Origin: Streptomyces sp. NBC_01723
Lineage (GTDB): Bacteria; Actinomycetota; Actinomycetes; Streptomycetales; Streptomycetaceae
Direction: 5' to 3'
DNA length: 64,000 bases
Assembly: GCF_036246005.1 (NCBI RefSeq)
Contig: NZ_CP109171.1
Span: 8,482,001 to 8,546,000, forward strand
Shown here: positions 60,755-64,000 of the stretch, piece after piece
Numbering within the stretch: position 1 is the first letter of the stretch
Layout of the letters: each line of letters opens with the position of its first letter
Notes under the pieces: model-generated
The model's input: the letters and a program-made list of their open reading frames with translations, nothing else
Databases searched by the model: none
Told to the model about the DNA's origin: nothing
Translations under genes and position numbers: made by a program

Positions 60755-62689
60755 CTACGCCGTCGAGGGAGAGTTCTGGCCGGCCCCGGAGAGCACGCCG
60801 CGATACCAGTACTCGAGGGTCAGCACGTGCCACAGATGCTTGGAGTAGTCCCGGTGCCCGGCGGCGTCCTCGGCGACCAGCCGGGCCAGCGCGTCGCGGC
60901 GCAGCAACCCGGCTCGTACCAGCTCGCCGTCGTGCACCACCTCACGGACCAGCGGTGCCAGATCCCGGCTCATCCAGGCCCGCAGCGGAGCGCTGAACAG
61001 GCCCTTGGGCCGGTACACGATCTCCCGGGGCAGGACGGAGACGGCCGCCTCCTTGAGGACCGCCTTGCCCTGGCGTCCGGCGATCTTGCGGTCACCGGGC
61101 ACGGCGAAGGCCGCCTTGACCACCTCGACGTCCACGTACGGCACCCGCACCTCGGTCGACGCGGCCATGCTCGACCGGTCCGTGTACGCGAGGTTCAGAC
61201 CCGGCAGGAACATCCGGGCGTCACCCAGGCACATCCGGTTGACGAAGTCGTCGAGGTCGTTGTCCTGGTACACGTCGGCGTGCTCGGTCAGCACGTCCTC
61301 CACCGTCCCGGCCAGGTCGGGATCGACCAGGGCGAGCAGCTCGTCCCGGTCGTACATGGTGTAGCTGCGCCGGAACGCGGTCTCCTCGGGCAGTTCGGCG
61401 AAGGAGAGGAACCGCTTCGCGAAGCGCACCGACCGGTACCCGCGACGGGCCGTGGCGACCGGCAGCCGGTCCACGGCCGCGGACACGCCGCGCCGCAGGG
61501 GACGCGGGACGCGCTGGTAGCGCAGCGCGAGCAGGTTGGCCAGGTGCTTGCGGTACCCGGCGAACAGCTCGTCGGCGCCCATTCCCGAGAGCATCACCTT
61601 GACCCCGGCCTCCCGGGCGGCCTCGCAGATCAGGAACGTGTTGATCGCCGCGGGGTCGCCGATCGGCTCGTCCAGGTGGTACGTCATCCGGGGCAGCAGG
61701 TCGAGCACGTCGGGTGCGATCTCGATCTCGTGCAGGTCGACGCCGAACTGCTCGGCCACCCGCCGGGCGTGACGCAGGTCGTCGGGCATCGCCTCGAACC
61801 TGGCGTCCTCGGCGCGGAATCCGATCGTGTACGCGGAGATCCCGGGCCGGTCGCGGGCGGCCAGCGCGGTCAGGTAGCTGGAGTCCAGCCCGCCGGAGAG
61901 GAACGTCGCCACGGGCACGTCGGAGAGCAGGTGCCGCCGGGTCGACTCCTCGACGACGGCCGCGACGTCCGGCCGTTCGCCGCTCAGCGCCCGCTCCCGG
62001 CCCTCGGCTGCAACGTCCTTCAGGTTCCAGTACCGGCCGCGCTCCACCCGGCCGTCGGGCCGGCACCGCAGCCAGCTCCCCGGCGGCAGCTTCTCCGCCC
62101 CGCGCAACGCGCAGCGCGAGTCCGGCACCCAGTAGTACAGCAGCGAGGCGACCAGCGCCCCGTGGTCCACCTCCAGCGACCCGCCGGTCACGGCGGCGAG
62201 CGCCTTCAGCTCGGAGGCGAACACCAGGCCCTCGCCGCGCCGGAGCAGGAACAGCGGCTTGACGCCGAGCTGGTCGCGGGCGAGGACCAGGTCACCGGTC
62301 CGCTCGTCGAAGATCCCGAACGCGAACATGCCGCGCAGCCTGGGCAGGCAGTCGGTGCCCCAGCGCCGCCACGCCTCCAGCAGCACCTCGGTGTCGGACG
62401 TACCGCGAAAGCGCACCCCGGCGGCCGCCAGCTCGGTGCGCAGCTCCGGCGCGTTGTACAGCTCGCCGTTGTACGTCAGGACGAGGCCCCCCGAGACCAT
62501 CGGCTGGGCGCCCGTCTCGGTCAGGTCGATGATGGCCAGCCGGCGGTGCCCGAGGTGCACTTCGCCCTCACCGACGGGGTGGCTGTAGCGGCCCGCCCCG
62601 TCCGGGCCGCGGTGGGCGAGGACGTCGGTCAGCCGGTCGGCCACGGCCTTCCCGTCCGGCCATCGGTATGCGCCTGCGATGCCACACAT
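60755..62689 (-). CDS. asnB: asparagine synthase (glutamine-hydrolysing)
   Basis: A 644-residue class B enzyme. The N-terminal glutaminase begins with Cys2 (MCGIAGAYRWPDG) and has HRRLAIIDLTETGAQPM and LVLTYNGELYNAPELR; the synthase domain has the PP-loop FLSGGLDSSYLTALAA and MLSGMGADELFAGY. In polymer clusters, related proteins amidate uronic acids (as in WbpS-like paths) rather than making free asparagine. ATG 62689 lies 3 nt after the Wzz-like stop. Confidence 0.92.
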   Translation of the reverse strand: MCGIAGAYRWPDGKAVADRLTDVLAHRGPDGAGRYSHPVGEGEVHLGHRRLAIIDLTETGAQPMVSGGLVLTYNGELYNAPELRTELAAAGVRFRGTSDTEVLLEAWRRWGTDCLPRLRGMFAFGIFDERTGDLVLARDQLGVKPLFLLRRGEGLVFASELKALAAVTGGSLEVDHGALVASLLYYWVPDSRCALRGAEKLPPGSWLRCRPDGRVERGRYWNLKDVAAEGRERALSGERPDVAAVVEESTRRHLLSDVPVATFLSGGLDSSYLTALAARDRPGISAYTIGFRAEDARFEAMPDDLRHARRVAEQFGVDLHEIEIAPDVLDLLPRMTYHLDEPIGDPAAINTFLICEAAREAGVKVMLSGMGADELFAGYRKHLANLLALRYQRVPRPLRRGVSAAVDRLPVATARRGYRSVRFAKRFLSFAELPEETAFRRSYTMYDRDELLALVDPDLAGTVEDVLTEHADVYQDNDLDDFVNRMCLGDARMFLPGLNLAYTDRSSMAASTEVRVPYVDVEVVKAAFAVPGDRKIAGRQGKAVLKEAAVSVLPREIVYRPKGLFSAPLRAWMSRDLAPLVREVVHDGELVRAGLLRRDALARLVAEDAAGHRDYSKHLWHVLTLEYWYRGVLSGAGQNSPSTA

Positions 62690-62692
62690 GTC

Positions 62693-64000
62693 CTATCGCC
62701 CCTCCTGGTCGCTGTCCGGGACCCGCGCCGCCCGCATCGGCAGCCGCTCCGTCCGCGGTCGTTCGGTCCCGTTCCGCACGGTTGGCCGCTCGCTGCGGCC
62801 GCGCAGCGCGTGGGCCTGCCCGTCCCACAGCGTGCCGTCGGTCCGGTCCCGTGGATCGGGGTCGATCAGCACCACACCGATCACCGTGACGCGCTGGTCG
62901 GCGAGCTGCCGTGCCACGGTGTGCAGCCAGGCGGCACTGCCGTGCCCGGCACGGACGACGAGCACGGTACGGCTGCCGAGGTGCGGCAGATCGGTCCACG
63001 CCGTGCCCGGCGCCACCGAGCCGACGCAGAGCCGGCGCTCCTGCTCCGGCCCGGCCGCGGCGGTGCCTTCGCTGCCGATCACGGCCGGGTCTCCCGGCTT
63101 CGGGCGGCGCCGGGCGAGCGGGAGGCCGGGCAGGGCGTCGACGACGACCACCGGCTCCTGTCCGTCCCGCGCCGTCAGTGCCGCCGCGAGGTCGAGGGCG
63201 ATCACGCCCGCGCTGCGCGCACACCCCAGTTCCAGCAGGGACACCGGTTCCGCGGAGCCGCGCACGGTGCGGGCCAGGGACGTGGTGAGCCGTGAGCGCG
63301 CCGCCCGGATCCGTCGGCGCCGCCAGAGCCTGGGCGACCCGCGGCGGGGCAGCTCCGCGACGACCGAGGCCCCGACATGCGCCGCGATCTCCCGGCGCAG
63401 CACGGGGCGGTCCGCCACCAGGGAGCCGACCGCCGCCAGCACGAGCCCGAGGACCAGCCCGAGGACGAGTCCGATCCCGGCGTTGGTGACAGCGGTCTTG
63501 GGCAGGGAGTGGCGCACCGCGCGGGGGGCGTCCACGATCTGTGTGCCGGAGACGATCCCGGGTGCGCCGGTACGCGCCTCCGCGGCCCGCTGGTCGAAGT
63601 CGGCGACGCGTGAACTGAGTTCGGCCCGGCGGGCGAAGAGCGATTCGAGGCTCGCCGACGCCTTCGGGTCGCTCTCCGGTGACCGGTCCCCGATCGCCTT
63701 GTTGACCTCGGCGAGTTCGTCCCGCGTGCGCTCGCGCTGCTCGAGCAGGGCTTTGGACTCGGCGTCCGCGGTCGCGCGCATCCGACGGACGTGGTCCGCG
63801 ACGAACGCGTCGGCCAGCGCCTCGGCCCGGGCCACGGCTTGAGCGTCGCTGTCGCCGGACACGGTGATCTCGAGCAGGTTGTTGGTGAGGCCGGTACCCC
63901 GGTAGTCCGCCATGAAGTCCTCCGGTTTCTCCGGGGACTTGAGGGCCCGCAGGGCCGCCTCGGCGATCCGCGTCGTCCTCAGCAGCTCGACGTCGGTGCG
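62693..64000 (-). CDS. Wzz/chain-length determinant-like protein with degenerate kinase tail (5' end beyond window)
   Basis: At least 435 residues; the frame is open to the right edge. The visible part has a Wzz-type periplasmic region (TDVELLRTTRIAEAALRALK, GTGLTNNLLEITVSGDSDAQ, a long coiled coil near AESKALLEQRERTRDELAEV), then a second transmembrane helix (NAGIGLVLGLVLGLVLAAVG). A C-terminal domain follows, shaped like a BY-kinase/CpsD (LLELGCARSAGVIALDLAAAL, VVVVDALPGLPLA) but without a Walker A P-loop. It is probably a polymer length regulator without ATPase activity. It is the first visible gene of the operon, starting upstream of the window. Confidence 0.85.
   Translation of the reverse strand, partial: RTDVELLRTTRIAEAALRALKSPEKPEDFMADYRGTGLTNNLLEITVSGDSDAQAVARAEALADAFVADHVRRMRATADAESKALLEQRERTRDELAEVNKAIGDRSPESDPKASASLESLFARRAELSSRVADFDQRAAEARTGAPGIVSGTQIVDAPRAVRHSLPKTAVTNAGIGLVLGLVLGLVLAAVGSLVADRPVLRREIAAHVGASVVAELPRRGSPRLWRRRRIRAARSRLTTSLARTVRGSAEPVSLLELGCARSAGVIALDLAAALTARDGQEPVVVVDALPGLPLARRRPKPGDPAVIGSEGTAAAGPEQERRLCVGSVAPGTAWTDLPHLGSRTVLVVRAGHGSAAWLHTVARQLADQRVTVIGVVLIDPDPRDRTDGTLWDGQAHALRGRSERPTVRNGTERPRTERLPMRAARVPDSDQEGR

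Overview
The window is chromosomal DNA from a high-GC actinomycete, almost certainly a Streptomyces. The G/C-saturated third codon positions, GTG/TTG starts, tightly overlapping operons and gene families (SpoIIE/STAS regulators, snapalysin, the SCO7613-type membrane protein, class IV lanthionine synthetase, PadR/acyl-CoA dehydrogenase pair) all fit. No rRNA, tRNA, CRISPR array or intact mobile element was seen.

Layout. (1) 1-6.3 kb: a PAS/GAF/SpoIIE-phosphatase/HATPase regulator, a convergent type III polyketide synthase, a STAS anti-sigma antagonist, a PRC-barrel protein and a DUF3253 protein, separated by long gene-poor gaps with strong inverted repeats. (2) 6.7-11.5 kb: a nucleobase-use island (NCS2 permease, amidohydrolase deaminase, TauE/SafE exporter, LacI regulator) headed by two tandem perfect palindromes that look like LacI-family operators. 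(3) 11.5-24.4 kb: a lipoprotein, a PadR-acyl-CoA dehydrogenase pair with a clear operator, a YCII protein, a large membrane protein, two ion channels (CASTOR/POLLUX-like and voltage-gated), a MerR regulator on an apparently leaderless promoter, and a GNAT acetyltransferase. (4) 24.4-27.5 kb: a two-gene lanthipeptide locus. A class IV lanthionine synthetase is followed after 4 nt by a 44-residue precursor whose core has three adjacent cysteines N-terminal to all its Ser/Thr residues. A strong hairpin follows the precursor and a 9-bp inverted repeat lies upstream of the synthetase. (5) 27.7-31.0 kb: an overlapping signalling trio (receiver-PP2C, CHASE3-type histidine kinase, Rcp1-like receiver). 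(6) 31.1-35.3 kb: a GntR-controlled operon (ADP-ribosylglycohydrolase fold, NCS1 permease, PfkB kinase), probably nucleoside salvage. (7) 35.4-38.4 kb: a FecCD-type metal/metallophore ABC importer behind a Fur-like dyad. (8) 38.4-42.1 kb: snapalysin, an aldo/keto reductase, a secreted sugar dehydrogenase with a DasR-like site, and a PAP2 phosphatase.

(9) 42.1-64.0 kb (continuing past the window): one uninterrupted minus-strand run of 17 genes, mostly overlapping by 4 bp, for a Wzx/Wzy-type exopolysaccharide. It holds a Wzz-like chain-length protein (5' end outside the window), an asparagine synthase, a bi-domain oxidoreductase, a heparinase II/III-like enzyme, a secreted beta-helix lipoprotein, a Wzy polymerase, two glycosyltransferases, a C-methyltransferase, a sugar-1-phosphate nucleotidyltransferase, a PIG-L deacetylase, an SDR, a DUF4910 peptidase-like protein, a Wzx flippase, a pyruvyltransferase, an RmlC-like epimerase and a class III aminotransferase. 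This set predicts a polymer containing a branched or amino sugar, amidated uronic acid and pyruvate ketals.

The most novel items are the lanthipeptide locus with its reversed Cys-before-Thr core, the composition of the exopolysaccharide operon, and several sharp cis-elements (tandem palindromes at 6.7 kb, PadR operator, MerR leaderless promoter, 17-bp hairpin at 5.6 kb).
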